From: Pseudofabraea citricarpa | Lineage: Eukaryota; Ascomycota; Leotiomycetes; Helotiales; Dermateaceae | NCBI GenBank assembly: GCA_029641185.1 | Contig: JAPWGK010000003.1 | Span: 2,480,001-2,544,000 of the forward strand | Length of the DNA: 64,000 nucleotides | Direction: 5' to 3' | Shown: piece by piece, positions 46,106-58,035 of the stretch | Layout of the letters: the number at the start of each line of letters is the position of its first letter | Numbering within the stretch: position 1 is the first letter of the stretch | The notes under the pieces: model-generated | The model's input: the letters and a program-made list of their open reading frames with translations, nothing else | The model's database searches: none | Told to the model about the DNA's origin: nothing | Program-made: the position numbers and the translations under genes

Positions 46106-47689
46106 AATACCTCTTCAAAGGCCACAGAGTTTTCCTGGCTGTCAAAGGGTCCTCACTTATTTAAATACATCGAGGCACGAATCTTGAACCCCTTCGCTTA
46201 TTATCTATCAGCGGGCTCGGAATTACCAGCAGTGTCAGAGCAGGGTATTTCCTTCCAAGGTTATCTATGGAAAGTCAATCGACGGATTGACTTTAGCGAG
46301 TTCCAACTAAACAACAAAGAGAACTGGTTTCAAGCTAGGTTCTTTTCTATGGTATGCAATAAACTTCGAAGTAAGCTCTAGCTAATTATCTATTATCTTA
46401 CGTATGACGATGTTGAAATTTTCATTTTAGGCCTTGAGTTCGACGAAAACACGATACCAGATTTACTGAAAACCAGAGAATTCAACAATATGCGCCAGGA
46501 GAAACGAAGCGAATTTCACGAATACGTAACCCGTAAATCCACCGGTGATGAGCAAGAGAGCATGGATTCAAAAAGACGCCAAATCTTAAGAAAATTCCCA
46601 CAAGATGTTCAATCTCGTATCAGCATTGGGACGAAACTCTTTCTTCTGCAAATCATGCTTTTCCTTCGCTCCCGGAATGAAATCGCCGTTGCGGATGCAA
46701 TATGGTAGGCTAGGTTCCTTTTTAGGGTCTCCATAGTCTGCCTACTCTGCTAATATTTCAAACAAAGGCAATCGATACGAAGTGATGAATGGCAAAAGCC
46801 CAAAGATATTGATAGACATCTCAACTCGGTTGTGGATTTCCCTCCCGATAATGAGTTAAAGTTTACGCAGGAGTTCCTCGATGATTTGATCCAATTAGAG
46901 GAAGACCGCAATGGCGGGTATCACCAGGTTTGGTTAATTGATAGGGTCATGCGTGATGGGTGTTTGTGGACTGGCTGGTTTGTCCGAGTGTCAACGGAAG
47001 ATGAGTTTACTTACGATCCCTCATGGCTGAATGAGGAAGAGCAGAACGAAGACCAATCTGCCATACCAAAGGTTAATTCAGAAGCTGAACAAGTTCCCCA
47101 GGTAGAAGACATAGAACAGCCAATTTCCGAAGCGCTTGAAAGTATGGCCCTGATTGAGGGCAAATCAACCGACGAGTCAAACTCAGTCACCCAAACACCA
47201 GCTGCAAAACCAGACACAGCAGCTGAGCCAAACGATGACTGGGAAGCCAGGTTCGCGAAAGATTTGGACATACAACTCTTCAAGCAAATCTTCCAATCTT
47301 CCTACATGGCGCTGGAAAAGGACATCGTCCATGCTGAAGACCGGAGCGAACTCTCACAAGACTTCCAAAACCAATTCATCACCTCCATCATGATGCTCCA
47401 GAGGTTCAACGCATGGGCTTATCGAAAAGGACTACCGGTCTTGAAGGCACTCGAAGCGATTTTCGATGTCGACGGGCCCTGCTTGGTCGTCACGCCGTGG
47501 GACCAGTATTCGGAGAGGCTGCCGCACTCGGAGAGCAGAGCTATGGGTATGAGCTGGGTAGTGGAATCGACGGGCAGGTTTGGGGATGGTACCGAGAGTG
47601 CTTGTGAGAGTTTCCGTACCGAGGGAGACCAGATCAAGGGGATGTGGAAGTTCTTGGATTGTCCGGGTACCGTGTATACTTTAGCGTAA
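46106..47689 (+). pseudogene. C-terminal part of the ZZ-HET gene, out of frame with the N-terminal part
   Basis: From 46106 a different frame encodes sequence typical of the C-terminal half of these ZZ-HET proteins (KATEFSWLSK, YLWKVNRRIDFSEFQL). It continues through introns 46371-46430 and 46705-46767 into exon 46768-47689. That exon contains GGYHQVWLIDRVMRDGCLWTG, FDVDGPCLVVTPWDQ, the MSWVVES block and the end GMWKFLDCPGTVYTLA. The splice junctions join cleanly (NKLRS/LEFDENT; DAIW/QSIRSDEW). The only break is between about 46020 and 46106. A weak donor GTCCTC at 46021 with acceptor TACTAG could in principle restore the frame but is non-consensus. It is either a recent pseudogene or a sequencing indel. 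Confidence 0.65.
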
Positions 47690-48224
47690 AAGGAGCTTAG
47701 TGGGAGATATTATTCAATTGCTTGCCTGTTTCCCTCTGGGTCATCTTCCTAATTTGGCGCATGTTTACGTTGTTCAATGGTGCTGTGAGGACGTTTCTCG
47801 AGCCTCTCTTGTTGGGATGAGATGGAGTTAAAGTGGCATAGGAATCGAAGAAGGTACAGAAGAAGGAAAACAGGAAGGAAGATGAGAAGGAGACAAAGAA
47901 CGAGAAGAGAAATAGGGTGTGGGGTTCTTTTATATATATATAAAGGGAAATCAGCCGAGAAAAGGAATATCCCATGGTGTGTCGAATAAGAGCAGGATGA
48001 GCCGATAGAGCACAAATCGTCAATGGGAGGATGGGAAATGTTCGACTATGCAGCAGCAACCCAAACCAGTATTCCGATATTTCACATGAGAGAAATCAGC
48101 AAAATACATCCTCAAGTTAGACACAGGAATAGATCCAAGTGAAAGGCAAGGTCGAGGGGTTCTAAAAAGTTAGTTTCAATGTCGTAAGTATCTATCTATA
48201 ATTGTAAATATGGTTTTACCTTCT
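47690..48224. other. convergent intergenic region
   Basis: Purine-rich GAAGGAAAAC-type tract at 47840-47920 and a TATATATATATA run at about 47932. No gene is seen. Confidence 0.4.
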
Positions 48225-49476
48225 CTACCCGTACGTTTTCTCGCCTATTTTTTGCTCTGCTGTACCACTACTGGATTGATTTGTTTTCCTCTTCATGATT
48301 TCCTTCATGACCACTTCTAACTTCGCAACCGCCTCGTCGCTAATCTGATAGTGGACCACCAAACGAGCAGAGAGCATACGGAGCCCATGCTGCTTGCCTA
48401 ATTCTATAAATTCCGGGATTGAAATACCGGCATCTTCAAGATTGAACCAGACCATGTTTGTCTCAGTGGGTTGGTCTAATTTACCACCGAGTCCGGTCCA
48501 TAATCCTGCGATCTTTTTGGCTGTCAGGTGACTCTGCTTCAGCTTTCCACCTTCGCCATTAGGCGCCTTGCCGAATGTCTCATCCACAGCAACTCTTGCT
48601 GCAGCAGTAACAACACCAGGTTGTCGTAGACCGCCCCCAATACTCTTTCGTACCCATCTACCATGCTTGATGAATTTCTTGCTGCCTACCAGCATGCTTC
48701 CCACAGGAGCACCGAGGCCCTTGGAGAAACACAAGCTTACGCTATCGAAACAGCTTGTGTATTCGTGCAAGCTCCCTGCCCCAGCAACAACGGCTTCCCA
48801 TATTCTTGCTCCGTCCAGATGCAGTCTGATATCGTGCTCCTTGGCAAAAGCAGAGATCTTGCGGACTTCGGCAAGAGGCAGGATGGTTCCAGCAAGGGTA
48901 TTCTCGAGACTGATGACTCTGGTAGGACAAGAATGCACGTCATCTGATATCACAACGTTCTTCTTGATATCTTCCAAGGTCAGATAGACTCCATTGGTAG
49001 GGACGACACCTTTCACCAATGCGCCGCATAGAGTCGCAGCTCCACCGGCTTCCCATTGTAGAATATGTGCCCGGTAATCACAGAGGACTGAATATGGAGG
49101 TTGGGTGAGGTGAGAACGAAGAGCAATTTGATTTCCCATGGTACCAGACGTTACAAAGAGGGCGGCTTCGTGGTGTGTGATGGTCGCAAGATATTCCTCC
49201 AGGGAGTTTGTAGTAGGATCCTCAACAAAGACATCGTCGAGCAGTGTTGTGTTCTGGATCGCAGCCAGCATGGATGCTGTTGGAGTTGTTACAACATCAC
49301 CTGAAGACAAACGTCAATATATATCTCCAAGGATAAGTACTTTACTACTTGCTGCGAAAATCAAAAGCGGCCTGCCCTGGCCCAGACCAAGCATTGATTT
49401 TGTGTTGTTCAGGGGCCGGCGGAATCCCCGTAGTGCCATTGAGGCCGTTGAGGTCCTTGTTCTTGATGTCTGCCAT
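48225..49476 (-). CDS. GLY1: L-allo-threonine aldolase, PLP enzyme, 2 exons, 399 aa
   Basis: Pyridoxal-phosphate fold-type I enzyme cleaving L-threonine/L-allo-threonine to glycine and acetaldehyde; cytosolic glycine supply. Minus-strand exons are 49476-49353 and 49300-48225. The 52-nt intron has a GC-AG boundary (A/GCAAGT...CTTCAG); only this donor keeps the frame (FDFRS/DVVTTPTASM), because the nearby GT donor gives an immediate stop. Visible hallmarks are TSGTMGNQIAL, HLDGARIWEA (cofactor Asp and Arg) and the PLP lysine in LCFSKGLGAPVGSML. The C-terminus matches family length. The N-terminal 40 residues before DFRS are variable. Confidence 0.92.
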
Positions 49477-50583
49477 GCTTGAAGACTGGCGCTGGGGTAT
49501 TAGTGGGGTAGTTGGAGCTACGTGCCAAGTAAAAGAGTTGCTAGGGTATCGAGGATGTACAGAATCTGTGTGTAATAGCAATTGAACGTGCAGCAAAGAT
49601 GGTTTTATACTAACGGACAGGAGGGGGGAACTTGGAAAATGCCCGGGGGAAGCTTTCTGGCGTAGATACGCATGATCCATCATGGTTGAGCACATAGCTT
49701 GCATATAAGAGGGGTAGTGCAAGCTCACTGCCTTATCGGGGTTCACGTGACTATTATTTCCTTGCCAGATTGCTCCGAGTTACGGAGTGAATGAACGGAA
49801 CTCCGAGTGTTTGCTGTCATCGAGTGTCTTTATACCGTGAGGCATGAATTCGGTCCGGAAACCCCACGTTTGAGGATATAACTTTGCATGAAAAGGTGGG
49901 ATGGGGGAAGAGAGTATTTTATTGAGTTTGGCCAATCATATTGATCGACAGTGCTTATAGTTGCAGTACTGTTTAGACATTGGCATCCCCCGCATTCCCT
50001 CTTCATAGCCTTCGAGATGGCTTCAAAATCACTGGCATTCTAGTCCCAAATTACAGACTATCTGACACAGCAGCTCCCCGTGGTCGCAGAATACCCGGAC
50101 AGAAATGGTCGGCGCCACTTACTCAGATGTGCAAGACCGAGGATGAGACCAGAATCATTGTATTCCTTGAGTTATTCCCGTTAGATGAAAGTCTAGACAA
50201 GGACGCCAGTGACTATGATGAGGACGACGCCGTGGAAGATATAGGATTGACATTTGACGAGTCTAATTACATTGTTTTAAATAGAGAAATGTCAGAAATC
50301 ATCAGAAAATTTTACAAGTATTTTATAGAAGCATGTGGGATATTGAACCTTCACACAACCTGTGAAGGAGAGAGAAAAAATATCTTTTGCAAAAGAAAAA
50401 TGGAAAACTAAATTGCAGGGCGTGTAAGTAAACCCCATGGAAGCTGGTAGAGGTCTAAAACCCTCATTGTAGTAACGCTGTTCATGTACTCGTATCTCGT
50501 GAGAGGCCTATCTACCCATGTATGTATCCAAGTTCCCTCTTATTAACTGTAAACCGCATTACTGATGTTCTTCCGTAAACGCC
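49477..50583. other. upstream region of the aldolase gene and 3' flank of the hydrolase gene
   Basis: Contains an open plus-strand frame 49980-50411 of 143 codons that begins without an ATG. It has an acidic middle (DASDYDEDDAVEDIG), but there is no recognised domain, so it is not called as a gene. Confidence 0.35.
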
Positions 50584-52722
50584 TTAATGTTCTGTATTTT
50601 TGTTCTCGACACGATCATCAACCCAAGCAGTCAATTGCTCACAACCTTTTGGCACACGAGCTCTATCGCGCTCAGTACAAGTTTGCCATAAGAAGTCCCT
50701 GACTTCTCTACCAACTTTTTCAATCGAATCAACTGCCCAAATCACATCCAAGTGCTCATATTTTTCCACCGTCTTGAAATGCAATAGCCGAGCGTGTGGC
50801 TCTCTGCCTCTCTGGAATCTATTCAGTAACCTTGACCCATCAACAAGCTCGTCATTAGCAGCAGCCCAGAATGCCATTGGCGGGCTCTGCGTATTGTACC
50901 AAGCTGTTGAATCTTTCGGCTTTCTCTGATGTACTCTGCTTAGATATGCTTGAAATTTGGGATTTTCCGGATCGCGGTCGCTAAGTTGAGAATACTCGTC
51001 ATCCTCGGCATCTTCTGCTTCCTCAACTCTCTGCTCTTCGAGCGTATTGAGGATACACCGCTGGTCTGCAAAACAACCCTTCCCTAACCACCAGCGCATA
51101 TGTTCCGTACTAACATAAACAGGCGCAAAAATGAAACAACGATCTCGCAATCCCCGGTCCCAATTCGAATCACTCCAATTGAAAAGATAACCGAAGACAA
51201 TATAACCAAACAATCCAAACAAATGCCCAGGAATTAGTCTATGCGCGACCATCATGAACGGTATGAATGCATGAATACCAAAAATAACTTTGAACAGACT
51301 CCTAGGCATACGAGTAGCTGCTTTAAAGTATTTTTGCTGTCCGAGAAAAGGTCCTGCGTACGCTGCAGGGGCCAACGCGCAGAAGATAGTAAGTTTTTCA
51401 CCCAATCCAGGACGATGCTTCTGTGCCAGAGCAATCATGGCTTGTGTTGTGCCTTGAGAATGGCCAATTAACCCTAATTTCTTGAAGCCTGTCTCAGATA
51501 GGACACGGGAGGCTAGTGCAGGGAGGTCCATGACCCCCATTTGGCGGACGTTCCATGACCAAAATCTGGGATCGCTGGGCTTGAGTGTGCTGTGTTCAGG
51601 TTTGAAGCCACATCGATTGTTGCCGAGCCAGACATCATAGCCAGACTTACAGAGATAGAAGGCTAGAGAGTCATCATCGATGGTGCAATAAGCACCAGAA
51701 CTCTGAAGAAGACCATGGATCATGAGGACTGGAAACTTTGGCTTCTGTTTTGTAGCTTGCAGTGGTCTGCTTGGTGGAGCATCAACAAATACCTCCGGCC
51801 CCCGAGCTGCTCTCTGGGCCTCTGACATGGGGGTGTATTCTCTCGGGTCATAAATATGCCATAGGTCGATAATGAAGCCATCTTCCGTCTGCACTTTGAT
51901 TTCTTCCGAATCGAGTCCTACTCTTCTTGCATAGTAACCCACGTCAACAATCAGTGGATCAGGGCCACCTTCAGTTGGTATGAATCCATCGTTCTGCCCC
52001 GCCTCTTCCTCGTTATCGTCAAATCTCGTCTTGGACGCCTGCCTTGACTTCTTCTTCTTCCATGACCTCTCTTCCTGTTTTCTCACTGTCTCACGTCGCT
52101 TCTCCTCCTTGTAAAAACGACGATTCGCGTGTGGATCCCGAAACATGAGGCGGAGGCCAAGGTTCTTTAACATATTTGGTGTTCGCGATACAACTGACGC
52201 CATACTAATGAAAGTAAGAATGCTAAGTGCTAAACAGAAAGAAGCGGTCTTAAAGAGTTGACCCTGGAGGTTCCGTAGCGCAGTCGGTGGGCCATAAAGC
52301 GGCAATGGAGGAAATAGGGGATCGGTTGTCGTCGCTGGATTATTCGTACTTATGGTGCCATCCCCAGGGCGTTCCATTGTTGCTTTATCCCGTGCAGTGG
52401 GGATTTTTTCTGTCTCCGTGGCGTCATGGCCTTGATGTGGACCTGGATCTGTGATTGTTCCGCCAGAATGACCCTCCTTCTTTTCTTTCAGTGCGTTCAG
52501 CTTCTGTGCTTCAGCAAGTGGTACTACGGGCAGTTTTCCTCCATCTGCCGTGACGATAACCGGGTCGTGAGGCGTAATATAGTCAGCTCTGACAGCAGAT
52601 CCACCACTTTGCTTGCCATCTGTGTTGAGGGAGAGCTTCGCTGCTTGATCTTCGTACTCTTTGACGGCGGCTTTCGGAATCGGATGAATGCTACCATTCT
52701 GTGCTGGCGGGTGGTTACCCAT
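50584..52722 (-). CDS. membrane-anchored alpha/beta-hydrolase, steryl-ester-lipase-like, single exon, 712 aa
   Basis: Lipase of the acid-lipase/steryl ester hydrolase type (yeast Tgl1/Yeh1/Yeh2 relatives), likely acting on neutral lipids at the ER or lipid droplets. A polar N-terminus of about 140 residues is followed by one hydrophobic segment (TASFCLALSILTFISMASVV). The partial AB-hydrolase lipase domain then starts at VDVGYYARRVGLDSEEIKVQ. The oxyanion region is PVLMIHGLLQSSGAY, with DVWLGNNRCG after it. The nucleophile elbow is GHSQGTTQAM (Ser), the acid is likely the Asp in AANDELVDG, and the His lies in KYEHLDVIWA. The start MGNHPPAQNG at 52722 is preferred; the frame continues upstream to 52923, but that part is low-complexity leader. 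Confidence 0.9.
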   Translation of the reverse strand: MGNHPPAQNGSIHPIPKAAVKEYEDQAAKLSLNTDGKQSGGSAVRADYITPHDPVIVTADGGKLPVVPLAEAQKLNALKEKKEGHSGGTITDPGPHQGHDATETEKIPTARDKATMERPGDGTISTNNPATTTDPLFPPLPLYGPPTALRNLQGQLFKTASFCLALSILTFISMASVVSRTPNMLKNLGLRLMFRDPHANRRFYKEEKRRETVRKQEERSWKKKKSRQASKTRFDDNEEEAGQNDGFIPTEGGPDPLIVDVGYYARRVGLDSEEIKVQTEDGFIIDLWHIYDPREYTPMSEAQRAARGPEVFVDAPPSRPLQATKQKPKFPVLMIHGLLQSSGAYCTIDDDSLAFYLCKSGYDVWLGNNRCGFKPEHSTLKPSDPRFWSWNVRQMGVMDLPALASRVLSETGFKKLGLIGHSQGTTQAMIALAQKHRPGLGEKLTIFCALAPAAYAGPFLGQQKYFKAATRMPRSLFKVIFGIHAFIPFMMVAHRLIPGHLFGLFGYIVFGYLFNWSDSNWDRGLRDRCFIFAPVYVSTEHMRWWLGKGCFADQRCILNTLEEQRVEEAEDAEDDEYSQLSDRDPENPKFQAYLSRVHQRKPKDSTAWYNTQSPPMAFWAAANDELVDGSRLLNRFQRGREPHARLLHFKTVEKYEHLDVIWAVDSIEKVGREVRDFLWQTCTERDRARVPKGCEQLTAWVDDRVENKNTEH

Positions 52723-54619
52723 GGCTGGAGAGGAGACAGTCGTGGCTGGCAAGGGATTGAGTATTCGTGCTAGAACATAACAATGCGCAATGGAACGGGT
52801 GTGCGACGAAAAGGAAACATGTACAGATAAGAATGGACGTCGAGAAGGACTGATTAAATATATATTATTATGATTGAGGGCGACAAATGTACGGATTGAA
52901 GGAAGGGAAAGAAAATAGACCAAAAGTCCCTCATGCGAAGCGAAATGTTTTGGGGAACAAACGGGGGTGAACGCGATGTCATTGACAGAAGGCTAGCACT
53001 GTTTAGGCTAGCAGCCCCTCCCTAGGCGGTGGAGTTCAGGGAAATCGCAGGCCCGAACATGGGAATCCGCCAATCGCATGGCATTTGCACTCTCCCACGT
53101 GAAGATCGCAGGGGCACCTCATCTTGTTATCACCCATCTGGTGTCCAGCCACAGCAGCCACACATCAATCAGACCAACCTCGCAATACTTGTTTCAACTA
53201 TCTGCTCTGCACTGCTATTCTGTGACCACGGCGTGCACGAGTACGTGTCAGTCCTCCGCATGAAGAACCTTAAATCGAATCCCGGCGGTCCCGAGCATCA
53301 TTCTAGCCAATAGGTGAGACTCTGTTTCCAGGTCAGTTCCTCCGATAAAAGGCTTTTGCTGCTTCAAAAACGTCCCGGCTCCCGTTTTAAGGCGTTGTCA
53401 AGCGCTGTCACTAGCTTCTGTATTGCCTCGAATACGAATACGTAGCCAATGGAATGGCTTCAGTCTATAGCGACCTGTTCACTGACCTAGGCAAGTGACA
53501 TTCGCATCGGCTATCAATACTACACCACGATTCTCTTGAGATACTCTGCTAAATGTATGCTCTATTTCTGTGCTTCAGACCTTGAAAAATAACACGTACG
53601 AACCAGGAATCTTGCCTAACCGAACCACTTACCTAGGTAGGTATAAATCAAATTTTAGCTCGCCACTGTTCTGCTCGGCTAAATCACACAGCAAAGCGCG
53701 TTCTGACTTGAGACTATCAAGAAGTACATCAGAGGCAAAGTTGCGAAACGTGTCCTGGGGTTTCTTTGAATGGCAAGAAATGAATGGTTGAAATGCCGAC
53801 CTGCTAAAGATAGCTCTGGGCACCCTCTTTCTTCAAATACCCATGTTAAGCAGATCCTATTCCTAGACAACACGAAGTGCTCATAGCTAAACCATATTAA
53901 CACCGAAGCATCATTTTAACACTCGGGTTGAAATTCAAAACTACTGCCTTTATTCTCATTGTGGCAAAGGCAACTAGCCAGAGGATGGCCTTTGATTTGC
54001 ATTTCCACTCGCTTAAGTCTTGAACTTCTCTCAGCAGTAACCTCGCTCTCCAACGGGCCGCTTATTACGTCCAGCATAGATCGTTCACTTATTACTACCA
54101 CACAAATACTCTCATATAAGCTCCAACAGTAATTACTTCTCAATTGTGTCTAGTGACACCTAAGGACGAAAAAGCTATTAGCCTCTTCGTTCCAAAGTAA
54201 CTTCAGTTGTGAATGCCATAATATTGGTTGTAGCAGTTGGCTCTGAAAAGAACGTAACATCCGTTAGTATTATAATATCCGAGAGTACGTTTGTAATACC
54301 TCTGATGGCTCTTTTCTTGGACATGTCCACTATGTGCTGGCTTATGTATTTATGTACGTGGTAATACCCAATTGTTGAACCTTGCCTTTGTTCGAAATTC
54401 GTATCTCTCATCGCACTGTCACTTCTTCCTCGATTTACAATTTCGCAATGGTAAAAAACTTCAGTGGTTTTCTTTGCCTTAAGAATTATGGGGAAACTTT
54501 TACATGTGATAAACTTTTTGGGTTCGATTCTGTAACAACTTCAAAGGACTCATTCCGTGTAGTATGAGTAGTATGCCTTTCCCAAAACAGATAAGACATG
54601 GGACTCAAAATACTTCGAA
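52723..54619. other. hydrolase upstream region, no supported gene
   Basis: 1.9 kb. Short frames only. The palindromic motif ACTTACCTAGGTAGGTATA lies at about 53628-53646. A GGTTCGATTC box near 54521 has no matching A box or cloverleaf, so no tRNA is called. Confidence 0.4.
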
Positions 54620-55708
54620 TCACTCCATGAAGCTCCATGATCTTCGCAGCCCACTAGGTATAAAACAGGCCGAGTCATTACACTTTTGTACCCCAGGTCC
54701 TATCCCATCCCATCCTCCAATTCCCGTTTCTTCTTCTACGCTAACCAGAATCCCAATCTTAGCCAGTTCATACTCATCGGAGAGAAACGTGGTATCAAAG
54801 GGATTATTCAGACGTTGCGTCATTTCCTCAACCCAGGTAAGAAGAGTGTCGGTGTTGAAACCTCTTTCATTTTCTGGTTCTGGTGCAACTGACTGGCCAA
54901 TGGTGTCTTTGTTTGCAGTCATTTCTTTACTGATTCGGAGGTGCAAGTCGTCCTTGTCAAAGTGGCTATAAATACCAGTGGATTTCAGATGTTGAACTCC
55001 GAATGGATCTTCAGATTCGGGTTCCTGTTCGAGAGTGCCTGCTGCGTTCTCCAATGCTCCTCGTCCGCCATATGCACCAGCTTTGCCGCAGTCCCGGTCT
55101 GATTTAATGGCCTCAAATGATTCTACCACATTCTTGAAGCCAGTACCTTCCAAAACGTTGCTTTTCGAATCGATCACGTTGCCAGTCGTTTCCATGCTGC
55201 CATATCCTATAGTATCCATTTCCTCTGTCATTTCATGACCTTTGTATGCACTATTGGGAGTATCTTCGTTACGCAGTGGCAGATCTGGGTCAGGATTCTG
55301 ACCAAAGGCGGTATCAAATCGCTTGAGAGTTGGCCTGCTCGGGATGATATTGGCACAGGCAACCTTTGTGCAAGGGAGCTCGGTACTTAAATCATGCTCC
55401 AGGAAGGTTGCTGGTTGTGGAGACACCACGCAGATGGAGTCCGACGTGGTATATTCTTGACTTCCTGCGTCTGGAAATTGTTCACAATGGACTTTGAGGG
55501 GCGGGTAGTACTGTGGTTTGCGGTTGTAGGCCCAATCCTTGAAAGCGCGACCGATCTCAAAGCCATCTCTTAACTGAGCGACTCTGGGGTTGTCCAAAAC
55601 CCCATATTCTTCCTTATTCCAATTATCTCCGGAAGTCTCGCCACATATGTCGTCAAAAGTGGGATCGGATATGATCTGATTTAGAAAAGGGGGGCTGTCG
55701 AAAGTCAT
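54620..55708 (-). CDS. hypothetical acidic protein, 362 aa
   Basis: Single open frame from ATG 55708 (MTFDSPPFLNQIISDPTFDD); 44 further codons upstream lack an ATG. The protein is polar and acidic, apparently mostly disordered. One more ordered segment is present near the N-terminus (GFEIGRAFKDWAYNRKPQYY) and one near the C-terminus (GFNTDTLLTWVEEMTQRLNN). No domain, signal peptide or membrane segment is recognised. It sits at the border of the AT-rich accessory region, so it may be species-restricted. Its antisense strand has only short frames, which supports the minus-strand call. Confidence 0.5.
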   Translation of the reverse strand: MTFDSPPFLNQIISDPTFDDICGETSGDNWNKEEYGVLDNPRVAQLRDGFEIGRAFKDWAYNRKPQYYPPLKVHCEQFPDAGSQEYTTSDSICVVSPQPATFLEHDLSTELPCTKVACANIIPSRPTLKRFDTAFGQNPDPDLPLRNEDTPNSAYKGHEMTEEMDTIGYGSMETTGNVIDSKSNVLEGTGFKNVVESFEAIKSDRDCGKAGAYGGRGALENAAGTLEQEPESEDPFGVQHLKSTGIYSHFDKDDLHLRISKEMTANKDTIGQSVAPEPENERGFNTDTLLTWVEEMTQRLNNPFDTTFLSDEYELAKIGILVSVEEETGIGGWDGIGPGVQKCNDSACFIPSGLRRSWSFME

Positions 55709-58035
55709 GACTTCGTGTGCTGGGGGGCGTTCGTGAGAGCCTATAGCTTGTTGAGGCCGCGCGTGGTTTTTTGGTATGTCGATGGCCCGAGTGCCGTTAT
55801 TGTAAGTCCTAGGTAGGTATTGTGATATTGTGGCTATCAAGAAGAACTATGGCGTGTCGATGTTGTAATTCTTGTGTGGAGAAATGGTGCGAAAGGGGCA
55901 TGCTTTTTGCTTCTAGCCTGCGTGTCACGACGCGCAAGTCATCAAGTGAATTCAAATAGTACCTTAAAATAACGTTCCTCCTATTTAAGAGTCATTTCAT
56001 ATTCGACCTTCGTAGCTAATTGGCTAGCTACCTATTTGTTGTCATCTGACATGACTTTACCTTACTCTTGTTATTTCCATGAAATCAACGAAATTAAAAC
56101 TTGCGCACTTAATTCGTATATACTTGAGCCTGTTAATTCGACTACTTCTTGGGTACTATTTTGCTCTTAACCCATCTTAATACGCTTTTTGTACTTTACC
56201 AACCACCTGTTGATTTATGAAAGTTCTGTATTTCCGAGGTAGGCTTGCTTCTACAGAAGAGCATGCCCATAATTGTCTTACTCTATCTATTTGTAACAAA
56301 TACCTTGGCTTTGGCTCCCTAGATGTCTCAACCGTAGCACATAGCTAGGTATGCTGCTGCCATCGGTATGCATGCGATAATTTAGCTTAGTAAACCTCTG
56401 ATAATCTACAGCAAGGTGAATAATCCGAAGGTTATTTTCAATTTTCTTTTCTTGACAAGTAGTAATTAGAGCTGCTCATACGGCGAAATGGCCGTAAGTA
56501 TTTCAAAAGTAATGCGGTAGCGCTTCTATAAATTCTGTCCGAGACGAGTGAATTGAGTTTCATCTTCAACAAGTTCAACACCTACACGCTATGTGCGATT
56601 GTGGCTGGCTCTGTTTCCCCTTAATCTAGTTTGGCGTCTAATACTAAGTATCTCTTCAAGAGCCGATCGAGATACTTTGTAGCTTCGTCGCTTGAATTTG
56701 CGATACTTTCGTTGTCAGATGAGATTTTGCTGTCAATAGTATTACTTCTTTAGCTAAGCCTTATAATTCCGTTTGATATCCTCGAAATATCTTTTTTAAT
56801 TATTCATTCAGAAGTACTATCAACTTTCAAAACATCTCCTTAAGACTTCGTTGCTTTTCTTGCAAGCCTACCCCTACTCGATAGTATATATAATTGTGTA
56901 CTAGTCACATCAGTCGCACTTCGGTTCTGTATGTAAACACAGCATTTGTTAAAATACTACTTGACAATCGCTTGAAATTTATCTCTCTGAGCAGATGCAT
57001 CTAAGTGTAATCCTGTGCTAATTCTCATAATACCAACCCCTGCCCCGTCCCCATACACCATTCTATTGTATCTTTTTCTTGGTTATCAAAGGTTGGTGGA
57101 TTTGAAAAACTTTGGCATTCTCCTTTGTACTTGTATACAATCCCTTGTTCGGGCGCATATAAATGCTTTGGCCTGACAAATATTCTTTCTCTTGGGGTAT
57201 GTTTTCGTTTTCATAGTAAAAACTAGATTCATTGGATGATTAATCTTCGTCGAGAGGCTATCAGCATCTAGGTGATCAAAAATAGCTATAGAGTTCGCGG
57301 TGAGAGAACACAGAACAAATGGGCTTTAACGATTCAAGAACTTGCCGAGTTCAACAATGTCTTGTAAGCTATAACATTAGCGACCTGAATTATTTTATTA
57401 AATGAAAAATGCTTTGGGTATAAGTTTCAATGATGCTGTGCTAGTAATAATGAATTATCGATCAAGCTTTTTGTAGTTCTCTGAAATCAGAAACAAATGA
57501 TCTCAATTTGATATGTATATCTCGTCAAATCGACAGCAAGTATTCACATATACTCGGTAGCGGTAGCAGCAAGCTTACTGCCTGCGGACACAGCTAGGTA
57601 GCGATGATATATATTTCCATATTCGACGAATTAAAAAATCAGAATTTAAAATCTTCTTGTCATCTCAGCTCGCTAAGAGCATAGATCTTGGCAAATTCGT
57701 CTAAAATAGGGGTAATATTGGATATCTAGCAGGCAGGGAAGGTAGGCGACGATCCGGAGGACTGACTTGAAGAATACACAGATATTAGTTCTTAATGATC
57801 TCTTGAAAAGAAAATCTGCTTTCTCACTTCAACTATTCATTAACAATGGTTCTTTACACAAAAACCAATGCCAGCCTTGGCGCTGATGTGTCGAGTCCAC
57901 CTGCCAGACGCATAATGATTCTAATTTGAAAGATCAAATCGTACAAAGCCCCAACTTCAATATTGACGCAAATTCCTGAAAACCTCAATTTTGAATTTGA
58001 ATTACCCAAACCCTGCCAAATCATACTATAGAACC
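55709..58035. other. AT-rich gene-free stretch
   Basis: 2.3 kb with no frame above 70 codons except minus 58069-57854, which has no support. The recurring TAGCTAGGTAGCGAT and CCTAGGTAGGTAT motifs occur at about 55808, 56021 and 57592. No transposon protein is recognisable. Confidence 0.4.

Noticed and set aside
49980..50411. Possible 143-codon gene between the aldolase and the hydrolase
   Set aside because: No ATG at the start, no domain, and acidic low-complexity composition; expression data would be needed.
54515..54535. GGTTCGATTC sequence resembling a tRNA B box
   Set aside because: No A box or acceptor stem upstream.
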